In this document: in pieces, positions 46,429-56,062 of the stretch
Layout of the letters: the number at the start of each line of letters is the position of its first letter
How positions within the stretch are numbered: position 1 is the stretch's first letter
DNA from: Duganella sp. sic0402
Lineage (GTDB): Bacteria > Pseudomonadota > Gammaproteobacteria > Burkholderiales > Burkholderiaceae_D
DNA: 64,000 bases
Assembly (NCBI RefSeq): GCF_019219065.1
Contig: NZ_JAHUWK010000006.1
Location: 1-64,000, forward strand
Reading direction: 5' to 3'
Made by a program: the position numbers and the translations under genes
Notes under the pieces: model-generated
Told to the model about the DNA's origin: nothing
The model's database searches: none
Seen by the model: the letters and a program-made list of their open reading frames with translations, nothing else

Positions 46429-46444
46429 CCGGAGTTGCCTGTTT
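46419..46444 (-). terminator. Hairpin terminator of rho
   Basis: AAACAGGCAAC at 46419-46429 is an exact reverse complement of GTTGCCTGTTT at 46434-46444, with the loop CGGA. It begins about 18 bases after the rho stop codon on the minus strand. The stem ends in three T, and a longer U-tract is lacking, so termination may be partial. Confidence 0.7.
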
Positions 46445-46462
46445 GTTACGGCTAATCGCTGA

Positions 46463-47725
46463 TTAGCCGCCGCGACGCATCATGTCGAAGAACTCAGTGT
46501 TGTTCTTCGTGGCGCGCATCTTGTCGAGGATGAACTCCATCGCCTCGATCTCGTCCATCGAGTACAGCAGCTTGCGCAGGATCCAGATCTTCTGCAGCTG
46601 GTCCGGCTTGATCAGCAACTCTTCGCGGCGGGTGCCCGATTTGTTCAGGTTGATCGACGGGTAGACGCGTTTCTCGGCCAGGCGGCGCTCCAGGTGCACC
46701 TCCATATTGCCGGTACCCTTGAATTCTTCGTAAATCACATCATCCATGCGCGAACCGGTTTCGATCAGCGCGGTGGCGATGATGGTCAGCGAACCACCTT
46801 CCTCGATATTACGGGCGGCGCCGAAGAAACGCTTCGGACGCTGCAGCGCGTTGGCGTCGACACCACCGGTCAGCACCTTGCCCGAAGCCGGGATCACGGT
46901 GTTGTAGGCGCGCGCCAGGCGGGTGATCGAATCCAGCAGGATCACCACGTCTTTTTTCATTTCGACCAGGCGCTTGGCTTTTTCCAGCACCATCTCGGCA
47001 ACCTGCACGTGGCGGGTGGCCGGCTCGTCGAAGGTCGATGCCACGACTTCGCCGCGCACCGAACGCTGCATCTCGGTCACTTCCTCTGGGCGTTCGTCGA
47101 TCAGCAGCACGATCAGCGTGACGTCCGGGTGGTTGGAGGTGATCGCGTGGGCGATGTGCTGCAGCATGACCGATTTGCCGGACTTCGGCGACGCCACCAG
47201 CAGGCCGCGCTGGCCCTTGCCGATCGGCGCGATCAGGTCGATGATGCGGCCGGTGATGTTTTCCGTGCCGTTGATGTCGCGTTCCAGGCGCAGCGGCTCG
47301 TTCGGGTGCAGCGGCGTCAGATTCTCAAACAATATGCGGTGTTTCGAGGCTTCCGGCGATTCGCCGTTGACCTTGTCGACCTTGACCAGTGCGAAATAGC
47401 GCTCGCCGTCTTTCGGGGTGCGCACTTCGCCTTCGATCGAGTCGCCGGTGTGCAGGTTGAAGCGGCGGATCTGCGATGGCGAGATGTAGATGTCGTCGGT
47501 CGACGCCATATAACTGGCGTCGGGCGAGCGCAGGAAGCCGAAGCCGTCCGGCAGCACTTCCAGGGCGCCGTCGCCGAAGATCTGCTCGCCCGATTTGGCG
47601 CGCTTTTTCAGGATCGCGAACATCAACTCTTGCTTGCGCAGGCGCGCCGCATTGTCGATATCCAGTCCGATGGCCATTTCCAACAACGCCGAGACGTGTA
47701 AGGCCTTCAATTCAGATAGATGCAT
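46463..47725 (-). CDS. rho: Transcription termination factor Rho
   Basis: A 420-residue hexameric RNA helicase that ends transcription at Rho-dependent sites. The N-terminal RNA-binding domain (about 1-130) includes [17 protein letters not shown]; the ATPase core shows Walker A ASPKSGKS (178-185), [13 protein letters not shown] and [16 protein letters not shown]. Length and sequence are those of a standard Rho, without the insertions found in some phyla. It lies 122 bases after trxA on the same strand, the conserved trxA-rho order. Confidence 0.98.
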   Translation of the reverse strand: MHLSELKALHVSALLEMAIGLDIDNAARLRKQELMFAILKKRAKSGEQIFGDGALEVLPDGFGFLRSPDASYMASTDDIYISPSQIRRFNLHTGDSIEGEVRTPKDGERYFALVKVDKVNGESPEASKHRILFENLTPLHPNEPLRLERDINGTENITGRIIDLIAPIGKGQRGLLVASPKSGKSVMLQHIAHAITSNHPDVTLIVLLIDERPEEVTEMQRSVRGEVVASTFDEPATRHVQVAEMVLEKAKRLVEMKKDVVILLDSITRLARAYNTVIPASGKVLTGGVDANALQRPKRFFGAARNIEEGGSLTIIATALIETGSRMDDVIYEEFKGTGNMEVHLERRLAEKRVYPSINLNKSGTRREELLIKPDQLQKIWILRKLLYSMDEIEAMEFILDKMRATKNNTEFFDMMRRGG

Positions 47726-47847
47726 ATTGTTTGAGTATCCCGTGACGGGAAAGTAAAGGTAGGGGAGGGGACTACGTGGGTTGTCTCGTATTATTCAGCG
47801 GCGGCCGCGGGCGCGGCGCCGCTGGTACAACGCAGCGATATCTTATC

Positions 47848-48174
47848 TTAGATATTGCTGTCGATGAAAGAGGTCAGTTGGCCTTTCGCCATGGCGCCGA
47901 CTTTCTGCGCAGCGGCGACGCCGTTTTTGAACAGGATCAGGGTCGGGATGCCGCGGATGCCGAACTTGGCTGGTACAGCCTGGTTCGAATCGACGTCCAT
48001 CTTGGCGATCTGGATCTTGCCTTCGTATTCTTTGGCCACTTCTTCCAGGATCGGGGCAATGCTCTTGCATGGGCCGCACCATTCGGCCCAGAAATCGACC
48101 AGCACAGGACGGTCGGACTTCAGCACGTCGGCGTCAAAGGAAGCATCGGTAATGTGTTTGATATTTTCGCTCAT
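47848..48174 (-). CDS. trxA: Thioredoxin 1
   Basis: A 108-residue cytoplasmic thiol-disulfide oxidoreductase with the active site WCGPC (residues 32-36) in [13 protein letters not shown], the conserved cis-proline in [14 protein letters not shown], and the expected length. The ATG at 48172-48174 follows GAGG; the upstream in-frame codons lack thioredoxin character. It is followed by rho on the same strand, as in many proteobacteria. Confidence 0.97.
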   Translation of the reverse strand: MSENIKHITDASFDADVLKSDRPVLVDFWAEWCGPCKSIAPILEEVAKEYEGKIQIAKMDVDSNQAVPAKFGIRGIPTLILFKNGVAAAQKVGAMAKGQLTSFIDSNI

Positions 48175-48375
48175 ATTTTCCTCAATCGAGGTCAGTGTCA
48201 GTAATAACGCCTGGGGACGGGGCCACAAACGCTGCCATGAGCAGCAGTTGGGTGCCATTTGCACGATTTCAATGTCTTTGAGGGGGTGGCAACAAGGTCG
48301 GCAGGCGAGGGATGGCGTAAATAATAACCCATTTTTTAAAAATGTGCGGTGGTTTGTCGCCGCGACCGCATTTCC

Positions 48376-48786
48376 TTAACTATTCTTTAAACTATTTACC
48401 ATGATCGCCGGGCAGCGCGCCTCGGCGCGGGCCAGCAAACCGGCCAGCGCCTCGATGCCCAGCGGCTTGGCGCAAGTGCCCAGGATGTGCAATCCCTGCG
48501 CCTCGGCCAGCCGGCCGGCGGTGTTCAGCACCGCGCTGTCGACGCCGGACAGCAGCGCCACGCAGCCAGGGTATTGCTGCGCCGCCGCAAGGCGCAGGAA
48601 GTCGATGCCGTCCATGATCGGCATCGCCAGGTCGCAGATCACCAGTTGGGGAGGGCGCAGGCGCAGCTCGATCAGCGCACGGCGGCCATCGGTTTCGCGG
48701 ATTACGCTATGCCCGCCCAGTGTGGCGATCATGTCCGCCAGCAGTTCCAGCATGAAGGCGTCGTCGTCCAGCAGCAGTATGCGCAT
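48376..48786 (-). CDS. Stand-alone receiver-domain response regulator
   Basis: A 136-residue single-domain protein: acidic pocket LLLDDDAFML, phospho-acceptor Asp in LVICDLAMPIMDG, and later the conserved lysine in CAKPLG. There is no output domain, so it may act as a phosphate shuttle or by protein contact. Its ATG lies one base after the hybrid-kinase stop codon (TGAGATG), so it is translated with that kinase and is likely its partner. Confidence 0.88.
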   Translation of the reverse strand: MRILLLDDDAFMLELLADMIATLGGHSVIRETDGRRALIELRLRPPQLVICDLAMPIMDGIDFLRLAAAQQYPGCVALLSGVDSAVLNTAGRLAEAQGLHILGTCAKPLGIEALAGLLARAEARCPAIMVNSLKNS

Positions 48787-48787
48787 C

Positions 48788-51700
48788 TCAGTTGTCGTCG
48801 GCGAAAGTGGTATTGGTCATAATCTGTTCAGTAATCTGCTCCAGCAGCGGCCACAGCTTGCCCAGCAGCGCCTGGGCGCGCTGGCGGTTGTCGGCGTCGC
48901 TGGCGGCGGCCGGCAGTTGCTCCAGCTCCAGCAGCAGCTCGCCCATGCCCAGCGCGCCGACGGTGCGCGCCGGCGATTTCAGCTTGTGGCCGAGGTCGCG
49001 CAGCGCGGCAAAATCGCCGCGCGCCAGCGCCGCGTCCATCAGCGTCAGCCCGTCCTGCGTATTTTGCAGGAATTTGAAGGCGAACTTGCGCACCTTATGC
49101 GGATGATAACCCAGCAATTTTGCCAAGATGGACAGATCGATAATCGCCGGGTCGCCGCCCAGCGTGGTGCTGAACGCCGAGCGGGCTGGCCGGGCCGGCA
49201 GCGGCGCCGGCGGCGCGTTGCTGTCACGTTCCGGCAGCCAGTTGGCGATGGTCTGGTACATCAGCGCAGGCTGGATAGGCTTGGAGATGAAATCGTCCAT
49301 GCCCGCCTCGATGCAGCGCACCCGGTCCTCGCTGGTGGCGGTGGCGGTCATGGCCAGCACGCGCATATCGGCCAGGCGCGGATCGGCGCGGATGCGGCGG
49401 GTCGCTTCCAGCCCGTCCATCAGCGGCATCTGCACGTCCATCAGCACGCAGTCGAAAGCGGTGTTGCGCAGCAGCTCCAGCGCCTCCATGCCGTTGGCGG
49501 CCAGGCATACCGATGAACCGACGTCCTCCAGCATCTCCAGCGCGATCTGCTGGTTGAAGGTATTGTCCTCGACCAGCAGGATGCGGGCGTTCTTCAGCGC
49601 CGCCATCACCGCCGCGCTGCGCGACGAGGCCAGCAGCTCGGCGGCCGCGTCCTTGACCCGGTCGATCAGGTCCGGCACCGAGGCGCTGCTGATGCCGAGC
49701 CGGGCGGTGAACCAGAAGGTGCTGCCCTGGCCGGGGCGGCTGCGCACCCCGACCTCGCCGCCCATCAGCTGCGCCAGCTGTTTGCAGATCGCCAGGCCCA
49801 GGCCGGTACCGCCGTATTCGCGGGTGGTGGAGGTGTCGGCTTGCTGGAAGGACTGGAACAGTTTCTCGATCTCGGCTTCCGACAGGCCGATGCCGCAGTC
49901 GCTGACCTCGAAGTGCAGCAGGCAGCCGTGGGCGTCGCCGACCACCTGGCGCACCCGCACCTCGATGCGGCCCTTCTCGCTGAACTTGATGGCGTTGTTG
50001 GCGTAATTGATCAGTACCTGGCCGAGCCGCAGCGGATCGCCGCGCAGCACCTCGGGCAGCGCCGGATCAAGGTCGTACACCAGCTCCAGCTCGCGGCTGG
50101 CGGCTTTCGGCGCCACCACCGTGTTGAGTGTCTGGATCACATGGTCGAGCGCGAAGTCGACCTGTTCCACCTCCAGCTTGCCGGCCTCGATCTTGGAAAT
50201 ATCGAGGATGTCGTCGATGATGCCCAGCAGGTGCTCGCCGGCGAAGCGTATCTTTTCCAGGTAGTCGCGCTGGCGCGGATCGAGCTCGGTCTTCAGCGCC
50301 AGGTAGGCCATGCCGATCACGCCATTCATCGGGGTGCGGATTTCGTGGCTCATATTCGCCAGGAACTGGCCTTTGGTCTGGCTGGCTTCCTCGGCCACGC
50401 GGCGCGCGTGGTCCAGCTCGATGGTGCGCATCGCCACCCTTTCCTCCAGGTGCTCGTTCAATTCGCGCAACGCATCCTCGCCGCGCTTGCGGTCGGTGAT
50501 GTCGGTCAGGCTGGCCACCACCAGCCGCACCGCGCCGCTGTCGTCGGGGATGGGTTCGACATTCACCGACAGCCAGCAGCGCGCACCGTCCTGCTGCTGC
50601 AAGCCCATCACCACGTCGCGCACCGGCAGGCCGGTGACCAGCGCCAGTTGCACCGGATGGCTGCTGGTGTCGTAGGGCGTGCCGTCCTGGCGCACGCCGG
50701 CCCATAGCCCGCCGGCGCTCAGCTCCGCGCTGTGCGCCAGCATGCGCGCTGCCGCCACATTGCGTTCCAGCACCGCGCCTTGGCTGTCGATCATCACCAG
50801 ACCGTTGGTGACCGCATTGAAGATCGACGCCAGCCGCTGGCTGGAGCCGTGCAGCGCCTCCTCCGCCTGGCGGCGTGCGGTGATATCGGTCAGCATCGCC
50901 AGCGTGCCGGCGTAGTGGCCGGAATCGGCGTTCATCACGGTGGTCGACAGCAGGCACCAGACCGTGCTGCCGTCGCTGCGCAGGAAGCACACATCGCCCT
51001 GGCCGGCTTCGCCCGACAGGCGGCGCTGCAGGTGCTGCTTGAGCAGCGCGCCGCCGGTATCGTCCATGAACTCGGTCATGGCGCGGCCCATCATTTCTTC
51101 AACCTCGTAGTTCAGCATGCGCGCCAGCGTCGGGTTGACGAAGGTGGTGCGGTCGTCGGCGTTGGTCATCCAGATGCCTTCGGCGGCGGTCTGCACGATC
51201 TGCCGGTAGCGTTCCGAAGACGCCTGCAAGGCTTCCTCGGCGCGCTGGCGCTGGGTCATGTCGCGCAGCGCCATGATCACCAGTTCCTGCCCGCCCAGCT
51301 CCACCGGCGCCAGGTGCACCATGGCCGGGAAGCTGTGGCCGTCGGCGCGCACCGCGCACAATACCCGTCCCGGCAGCCGTGGCCGCGAGAACAGTTCGCG
51401 CACGCCGCTGTTGCTGCGCATGGCTTCCGGCGCCAGCTGTTCGACCGACAGGCCGGCCATGTCGCCCTCGTAGCCGAAGCTGTGGGAGCAGGCCGGATTG
51501 GCGTGGCGTACCCTGCCGCTCTTGTCGGCGATGAGCACCGCGCCCGGCGTGGCGTCCACCACTGCCCAGACGCGCGCTTCCTCGGCGGCGGCGCGTTCGG
51601 CGATGTCGGCCAGCGTGCCGGCGGCGCGCAGCGGCCGGCCGGCGCTGTCGCGTTCCAGTATCATGCCGCGCGCCAGCACCCACTTCCAGCTGCCGTCGCG

Positions 51701-53065
51701 GGTGCGCATGCGGTGCTCGCTGTGGATATGGCCGGTGGCGTCGCTGGTGCTGCCCAAACTATGCTGGATGTCGCGCTCCAGCCGTGGCCGGTCGTCCGGA
51801 TGGATGAAGCCCATCCATTCCTCCAGTGTCGGATGGAAGTCGCCGGCGCTGTAGCCCAGCAGCGCGCCATAGCGCGGCGACAGCGTCAGCTTGCCGGTGG
51901 CCAGATGCCATTCCCAGCTGCCTTCACCCGAACCTTCCAGCGCGAACCCCGCCAGCCGCTCGGCGCTGCCCAGTTCGGCGCGTGCGGCGCGCAGGGCGCT
52001 GCCCTGCTGGCGTAGCCGCCATGCCTGGGCCAGCGCCACCATCAGCAGCAGTGCGCCGAACACGGCGCCGCCGTAGCGCAGCAGTGGATTGCCGCTGGGC
52101 GGCTGGTACAGGAAACCATCCAGGCTGAACTTGCCCGGCAGCATGCCCTGTTCCGCGTAGGCGCTGGCGATGGCGCGCCAGCGCTCCGGATTGCTGTAAC
52201 CGAGCTCGATCAAAGGCTGCTCCAGCAAGGGAACGATGGCTTGCGACTCGAACATCAGGTGTTCACGGCTCTTGCGTTCCGGGTAGCGGGCGCGGATCAG
52301 GTCGGCGATCTCGCCGGGGTGCCGCATGGCGTATTCCCAGCCGCGCAGCGTGGCGGCGCGCAGCGCCTGGGCGCGCGCCGGATGTTCGCGCAATTCGCTT
52401 TCGGTGGTGTATAGCACGTCGCCGTAGAAATCCAGGCCGTGCGCGCGTGGCGACAGCAACTCATAGCGCAGGTTGCGCCGGTCCAGCAGATAGGGCGCCT
52501 CGGTGCTATAGGCCGACATGGCGTCGACCTTGCCGTCCACCAGATCATCAACCTGGTAGCTGTGCGCGACCTGGTACAGCGTGTCCATGCGCACGCCCTG
52601 TTTTTTCAGGAAGACGGTCAATTCCTCATTGTTGGGCGCGATCATCAGGCGCGCCCCGGTCCAGGGGCGCGGCTTGCCGTCCGCCTCAATGCGGCGCAAC
52701 AGCGCGGCGCCGGAATGCTGGAAGATCGAGGCCAGTACCACCACCGGCTGGCCGATGCCGCGCGCCAGCAGCAGCGTGGTGTTGCCGACGCCGTACTGGG
52801 CCTGGCCCTGCATTACCGCCTGTAGCGGATCGCTGCCGGGACGCGCTTCGCGCAGCGTCACATCGAGGCCGGCGTCGCGGTAATAGCCCTGGTCCTGGGC
52901 GGCGTAATAGCCGGCGAACTGGAATTGATGCTGCCATTTGAGCTGGATGGTTACCTGCTCGGCCGCTACCGCCGGTATCAGGCATAGTGCCAGCCCAGCC
53001 GCCGCCATGCAGTGCGACAGGCGTTGCCAGCGCGGCTGGCACAAGCGCGGACGGCAGTGAAACAA
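48788..53065 (-). CDS. Multi-PAS hybrid histidine kinase with an NMT1/ThiY-like periplasmic sensor
   Basis: A 1425-residue kinase. After a signal peptide (about 16-35) comes an NMT1/ThiY-like periplasmic binding domain (about 36-310, with [20 protein letters not shown] and [15 protein letters not shown]), a membrane span (about 333-350) and four PAS-type domains (about 375-860). Then come HisKA with [15 protein letters not shown] (about 900-960), HATPase with [13 protein letters not shown] (about 1005-1115), a receiver with [12 protein letters not shown] (about 1150-1265) and an Hpt domain with [12 protein letters not shown] (about 1355-1370). The sensor domain is related to proteins that bind thiamine precursors or aromatic compounds, so a small heterocycle could be the signal. 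The receiver protein encoded next is the probable downstream target. Confidence 0.92.
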   Translation of the reverse strand: MFHCRPRLCQPRWQRLSHCMAAAGLALCLIPAVAAEQVTIQLKWQHQFQFAGYYAAQDQGYYRDAGLDVTLREARPGSDPLQAVMQGQAQYGVGNTTLLLARGIGQPVVVLASIFQHSGAALLRRIEADGKPRPWTGARLMIAPNNEELTVFLKKQGVRMDTLYQVAHSYQVDDLVDGKVDAMSAYSTEAPYLLDRRNLRYELLSPRAHGLDFYGDVLYTTESELREHPARAQALRAATLRGWEYAMRHPGEIADLIRARYPERKSREHLMFESQAIVPLLEQPLIELGYSNPERWRAIASAYAEQGMLPGKFSLDGFLYQPPSGNPLLRYGGAVFGALLLMVALAQAWRLRQQGSALRAARAELGSAERLAGFALEGSGEGSWEWHLATGKLTLSPRYGALLGYSAGDFHPTLEEWMGFIHPDDRPRLERDIQHSLGSTSDATGHIHSEHRMRTRDGSWKWVLARGMILERDSAGRPLRAAGTLADIAERAAAEEARVWAVVDATPGAVLIADKSGRVRHANPACSHSFGYEGDMAGLSVEQLAPEAMRSNSGVRELFSRPRLPGRVLCAVRADGHSFPAMVHLAPVELGGQELVIMALRDMTQRQRAEEALQASSERYRQIVQTAAEGIWMTNADDRTTFVNPTLARMLNYEVEEMMGRAMTEFMDDTGGALLKQHLQRRLSGEAGQGDVCFLRSDGSTVWCLLSTTVMNADSGHYAGTLAMLTDITARRQAEEALHGSSQRLASIFNAVTNGLVMIDSQGAVLERNVAAARMLAHSAELSAGGLWAGVRQDGTPYDTSSHPVQLALVTGLPVRDVVMGLQQQDGARCWLSVNVEPIPDDSGAVRLVVASLTDITDRKRGEDALRELNEHLEERVAMRTIELDHARRVAEEASQTKGQFLANMSHEIRTPMNGVIGMAYLALKTELDPRQRDYLEKIRFAGEHLLGIIDDILDISKIEAGKLEVEQVDFALDHVIQTLNTVVAPKAASRELELVYDLDPALPEVLRGDPLRLGQVLINYANNAIKFSEKGRIEVRVRQVVGDAHGCLLHFEVSDCGIGLSEAEIEKLFQSFQQADTSTTREYGGTGLGLAICKQLAQLMGGEVGVRSRPGQGSTFWFTARLGISSASVPDLIDRVKDAAAELLASSRSAAVMAALKNARILLVEDNTFNQQIALEMLEDVGSSVCLAANGMEALELLRNTAFDCVLMDVQMPLMDGLEATRRIRADPRLADMRVLAMTATATSEDRVRCIEAGMDDFISKPIQPALMYQTIANWLPERDSNAPPAPLPARPARSAFSTTLGGDPAIIDLSILAKLLGYHPHKVRKFAFKFLQNTQDGLTLMDAALARGDFAALRDLGHKLKSPARTVGALGMGELLLELEQLPAAASDADNRQRAQALLGKLWPLLEQITEQIMTNTTFADDN

Positions 53066-53174
53066 GAGGTTCCCTTTCGGTGGCTAAGCTTGCTGTACTG
53101 AGGAAACTATAGCATCGAAGTGTTTGTCGTAGACACCGGCATCACAAGAAAACGATTGCATCTTGAGCTGCATC

Positions 53175-53210
53175 AAAACAGCCTTAAATTTAACACTTTT
53201 GGGCTGTTTT
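53175..53210 (-). terminator. Long-loop hairpin downstream of hutC
   Basis: AAAACAGCC at 53175-53183 pairs with GGCTGTTTT at 53202-53210, with an 18-base AT-rich loop. On the minus strand the stem ends in TTTT, so it may terminate hutC transcription before the hybrid kinase gene. The long loop makes the call uncertain. Confidence 0.4.
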
Positions 53211-53243
53211 CGTGACAATTAGTGAGAAAGTGCGAATGGCTCA

Positions 53244-53262
53244 GGCTAGCTTGATGCTAGCC
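53244..53262. repeat. Perfect 7-bp-arm inverted repeat after hutC
   Basis: GGCTAGC at 53244-53250 and GCTAGCC at 53256-53262 are exact reverse complements around TTGAT, seven bases past the hutC stop codon. There is no U-tract, so a regulatory or mRNA-stabilising role is as likely as termination. Confidence 0.45.
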
Positions 53263-53269
53263 ATCGATG

Positions 53270-53992
53270 CTACTGGTTGAAGCTGCCAGCGAACTGGTAG
53301 CGGTGGCCGGGGTGCCACATGGTGGCCAGCGAGGCGATCAGGCCGGCGGAAAAGGTCTGGCGCTTGAGCACCAGGCAAGCCTGTCTGGTGTCGATCGCCA
53401 GCATGTCGGCGATGTCGCGCGGCGCCGCCAGCGCCTCGATGCTGTAGGTGGCGCCTTGCAGCGGCGCAGCGCGCATCAGGTATTCGTTGGGCGTGATGTG
53501 GGCGAAGTCCTGTTCCATATAGTCCGGCGCACACTGTGGATTGACCCAGCGGTCCTCGACCTGGATCGGCACGCCGTTTTCAAAGTGGACGATCACCGAA
53601 TGGAACAGCATATGGCCGGATGGCAGATCGAACTGCTTGGCCATCAGGTCGCTGGCCTTGACCCGTTCCAGCTGCTGCAGGCTGCTGCGGTGGGCGTGGC
53701 CGCGCGCGCGCACCTCGTCGGCGATGGATTTGATCTCCAGCAGCGTGGCCTGGTACTTTTGCTGGGCCACATAGGTGCCGGCGCCCTGGCGGCGGGTCAG
53801 CACCTGTTCCGCCGTCAGCTCGCGCACGGCGCGGTTGACGGTCATGCGCGAGACGCCGAACTGCTTGACCAGCGCCTGTTCGGACGGAATCACATCGCCT
53901 TCCTTCCAGGTGCCGGCGGCGATCTCGGATACCAGGTAGTCCTTGATGCGCTGGAAAATAGGGATGCTGTCTTGCGTAGTGTGGTCGTCCAA
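53270..53992 (-). CDS. hutC: Histidine utilisation repressor (GntR/HutC family)
   Basis: A 240-residue repressor with an N-terminal winged helix (about 10-80, GDVIPSEQALVKQFGVSRMT and QGAGTYV) and a C-terminal UTRA effector domain (about 95-235), which in HutC binds urocanate. I start it at a TTG at 53990-53992, seven bases from a GGAG, because the protein then begins LDDHTTQDSIPIFQRIKDY in the family pattern; an ATG at 54038-54040 would add 16 residues. It probably represses hutUHGF, whose promoter holds a matching operator, although 5.7 kb of unrelated genes lie between. Confidence 0.9.
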   Translation of the reverse strand: MDDHTTQDSIPIFQRIKDYLVSEIAAGTWKEGDVIPSEQALVKQFGVSRMTVNRAVRELTAEQVLTRRQGAGTYVAQQKYQATLLEIKSIADEVRARGHAHRSSLQQLERVKASDLMAKQFDLPSGHMLFHSVIVHFENGVPIQVEDRWVNPQCAPDYMEQDFAHITPNEYLMRAAPLQGATYSIEALAAPRDIADMLAIDTRQACLVLKRQTFSAGLIASLATMWHPGHRYQFAGSFNQ

Positions 53993-54038
53993 ACGGCTTC
54001 TCCAGGAAAGCGGGAATTTTAGCACTGCATGCTTGTAC

Positions 54039-54051
54039 AATTCAAAAGCAA
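54039..54051 (+). promoter_or_regulatory. Ada box upstream of ada
   Basis: AATTCAAAAGCAA fits the E. coli Ada-box pattern AAT-N6-GCAA exactly. It lies 66 bases before the ada ATG. A TAAGAT at 54083-54088 could be the -10 box, which would put the Ada box about 45-57 bases upstream of the start of transcription, as expected for methylated-Ada activation. Confidence 0.6.
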
Positions 54052-54117
54052 GAGGCGGAGTGCGTCACTTTATTGCGCTGGCTAAGATGGCCGCATTCCA
54101 CTGACACGGAGTCTGAA

Positions 54118-55182
54118 ATGGGCAATGACAGCAGCTACAGTAGCGAAGAAATGCGTTGGGCGGCGGTGCAGCGGCGCGATGGCGGCGCCGACGGCGTGTT
54201 CTGGTATTCGGTGCGCAGCACCGGGGTGTATTGCCGTCCGTCGTGCGCGGCGCGGCCGGCCTTGCGCAAGAACGTGGCTTTCCACGACAGTCGCGAGGCG
54301 GCCGAGCAGGCCGGCTTCCGGCCGTGCATGCGCTGCAAGCCGGAACAACCGCCGCTGGCCGAGCGCCAGGCGGCCATCGTGGCGCGGGCCTGCCGCCTGA
54401 TCGATGAAGCCGACGAGGCGCCGGACCTGGATGCGCTGGCCGTTGCGGTGGGCGTCAGCCGCTTCCACTTCCACCGCATGTTCAAGGCGGTGACCGGGAT
54501 CACGCCCAAGGCCTACGCCAATGCGGCCCGCGCGCGGCGCGTGCAGGACGGGCTGGCGGCGCAGGCGTCGGTGACCGATGCGCTGTATGCGGCCGGCTTC
54601 AATTCCAGCGGACGCTTTTACGCGCAGTCGCCGGCGGTGCTGGGCATGAAGCCGTCGGCCTTCCGCGCCGGCGGGGCAGGGGAGCAGATCCGTTTTGCGA
54701 TTGCCGAGTGTTCGCTGGGGCCGATCCTGGTGGCCAGCACGGCGCAGGGCATTTGCGCCATCCTGATCGATGATAATCCGGATTTTCTGGTGAAGGATTT
54801 GCAGGACCGTTTCCCCAAGGCGGAATTAATCGGGGCCGAGCCGGAATACGAGCAGGTGGTGTCGCGCGTGGTCGGCATGGTCGAGCAGCCGTCGCTGGGG
54901 CTGGACTTGCCGCTGGATGTGCGCGGCACTGCGTTCCAGCAGCGCGTGTGGCAGGTGCTGCGGGCGCTACCGTCCGGCCGCCGGTTGACCTATGCGGAGC
55001 TGGCGGAGCTGGCCGGCGTGCCGCGCGGTGCGCGCGCGGTCGCCAGCGCCTGTGCCGCCAACGCGATCGCGGTCGCCATTCCGTGCCACCGCGTGGTGCG
55101 CAACGACGGCACCATTTCCGGCTACCGCTGGGGTGTGGACCGCAAGGCGGCGCTGCTGAACCGGGAGACGGTCAATGAGTAA
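54118..55182 (+). CDS. ada: Bifunctional DNA methyltransferase/transcription regulator Ada
   Basis: A 354-residue adaptive-response protein. The N-terminal zinc domain has Cys39, Cys43, Cys70 and Cys73 (GVYCRPSC and PCMRC), matching the phosphotriester-accepting site of E. coli Ada; an AraC-type helix-turn-helix follows (about 95-180), then the O6-alkylguanine transferase domain with the acceptor Cys323 in IPCHRVV. It removes methyl groups from DNA and, once methylated, activates its own operon. An Ada box lies upstream. The ATG at 54118 is chosen by ribosome-site position (CGGAG). The last eight bases overlap the 2OG oxygenase gene. Confidence 0.96.
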   Translation: MGNDSSYSSEEMRWAAVQRRDGGADGVFWYSVRSTGVYCRPSCAARPALRKNVAFHDSREAAEQAGFRPCMRCKPEQPPLAERQAAIVARACRLIDEADEAPDLDALAVAVGVSRFHFHRMFKAVTGITPKAYANAARARRVQDGLAAQASVTDALYAAGFNSSGRFYAQSPAVLGMKPSAFRAGGAGEQIRFAIAECSLGPILVASTAQGICAILIDDNPDFLVKDLQDRFPKAELIGAEPEYEQVVSRVVGMVEQPSLGLDLPLDVRGTAFQQRVWQVLRALPSGRRLTYAELAELAGVPRGARAVASACAANAIAVAIPCHRVVRNDGTISGYRWGVDRKAALLNRETVNE

Positions 55183-56062
55183 CGGCGAACTGGATTTCGG
55201 CGACCCGGTCGCTGAGCGTAAACCACGCAGCGTGCCGCCGGTCGCCCCGGCGCCGCGCGCGGTCAGCGACAGCGCAGCGCGTGGCGCCGAGTCATCCGCG
55301 CTGCCGGGCGTCGCTGACGCGGTACAGGCGGCGCGTCGGGCGGTTGGGGCAGCGGCAGGCATTGCGGTGCATGTCGCTGGCCTGGACTGGCAGGCGATTG
55401 CTGATGAGCTGAATGCGCGCGGCTACGCCGTCCTGCCCGGCATGCTGAGCGCCGGCGAATGCGCGGCGATGGCGGCGCAGTATGCGCAGCCGCAGCTGTT
55501 CCGCAGCCGGGTGGTGATGTCGCAACACGGCTTCGGCAGCGGCGAGTACCAGTACTTCCGCTATCCGCTGCCATCGATAATCGCCGCACTGCGCAGCGCC
55601 TTGTACGGCCCGCTGGCGTTGATCGCCAACCGCTGGCACGAGCTGATGGACCTGCCGGACCGCTTCCCCGCCGAACACAGCGACTTCCTGGCCCGCTGCC
55701 ACGCCGCCGGCCAGCAGCGCCCGACGCCGCTACTGCTGCAATACGCCGCCGGCGACTATAACTGCCTGCACCAGGACCTGTATGGCGAACACGTTTTCCC
55801 ATTGCAGGCGGCATTGCTGCTCAACCAGCCGGGCGAGGATTTCGAAGGGGGAGAACTGGTGCTGACCGAACAGCGCCCGCGCATGCAGTCGCGGGTGGAA
55901 GTGGTGCCGTGGCAGCGCGGCGACATGGTCATCTTTGCGGTCAACCATCGCCCCGTGCAGGGCACGCGCGGCGTCTACCGCGTCAACCTGCGGCATGGCG
56001 TGAGCCGGCTGCGCGCCGGATCACGCCACACTTTGGGCATCATCTTTCACGACGCCGCCTGA
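55175..56062 (+). CDS. 2OG-Fe(II) oxygenase coupled to ada
   Basis: A 295-residue protein with a low-complexity Ala/Pro-rich N-terminus (about 1-65) and a C-terminal double-stranded beta-helix with the iron motif HxD in YNCLHQDLYGEHVF, a later histidine in VNHRPVQGTRG and an arginine in VYRVNLRHG. These are the ligands expected for a 2-oxoglutarate dioxygenase. It lacks the AlkB signature and is longer than AlkB. Since its start overlaps the ada stop by eight bases, it is translated with ada and is probably induced by methylation damage, so a role in alkyl-lesion repair or in protection is possible. The 3' end overlaps msbA by 16 bases. Confidence 0.8.
   Translation: MSNGELDFGDPVAERKPRSVPPVAPAPRAVSDSAARGAESSALPGVADAVQAARRAVGAAAGIAVHVAGLDWQAIADELNARGYAVLPGMLSAGECAAMAAQYAQPQLFRSRVVMSQHGFGSGEYQYFRYPLPSIIAALRSALYGPLALIANRWHELMDLPDRFPAEHSDFLARCHAAGQQRPTPLLLQYAAGDYNCLHQDLYGEHVFPLQAALLLNQPGEDFEGGELVLTEQRPRMQSRVEVVPWQRGDMVIFAVNHRPVQGTRGVYRVNLRHGVSRLRAGSRHTLGIIFHDAA

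Noticed and set aside
54033..54040. TTGTACAA palindrome upstream of hutC as a HutC autoregulation site
   Set aside because: The half-sites touch with no spacer, whereas the HutC operator has four bases between TTGT and ACAA, so the spacing does not fit.
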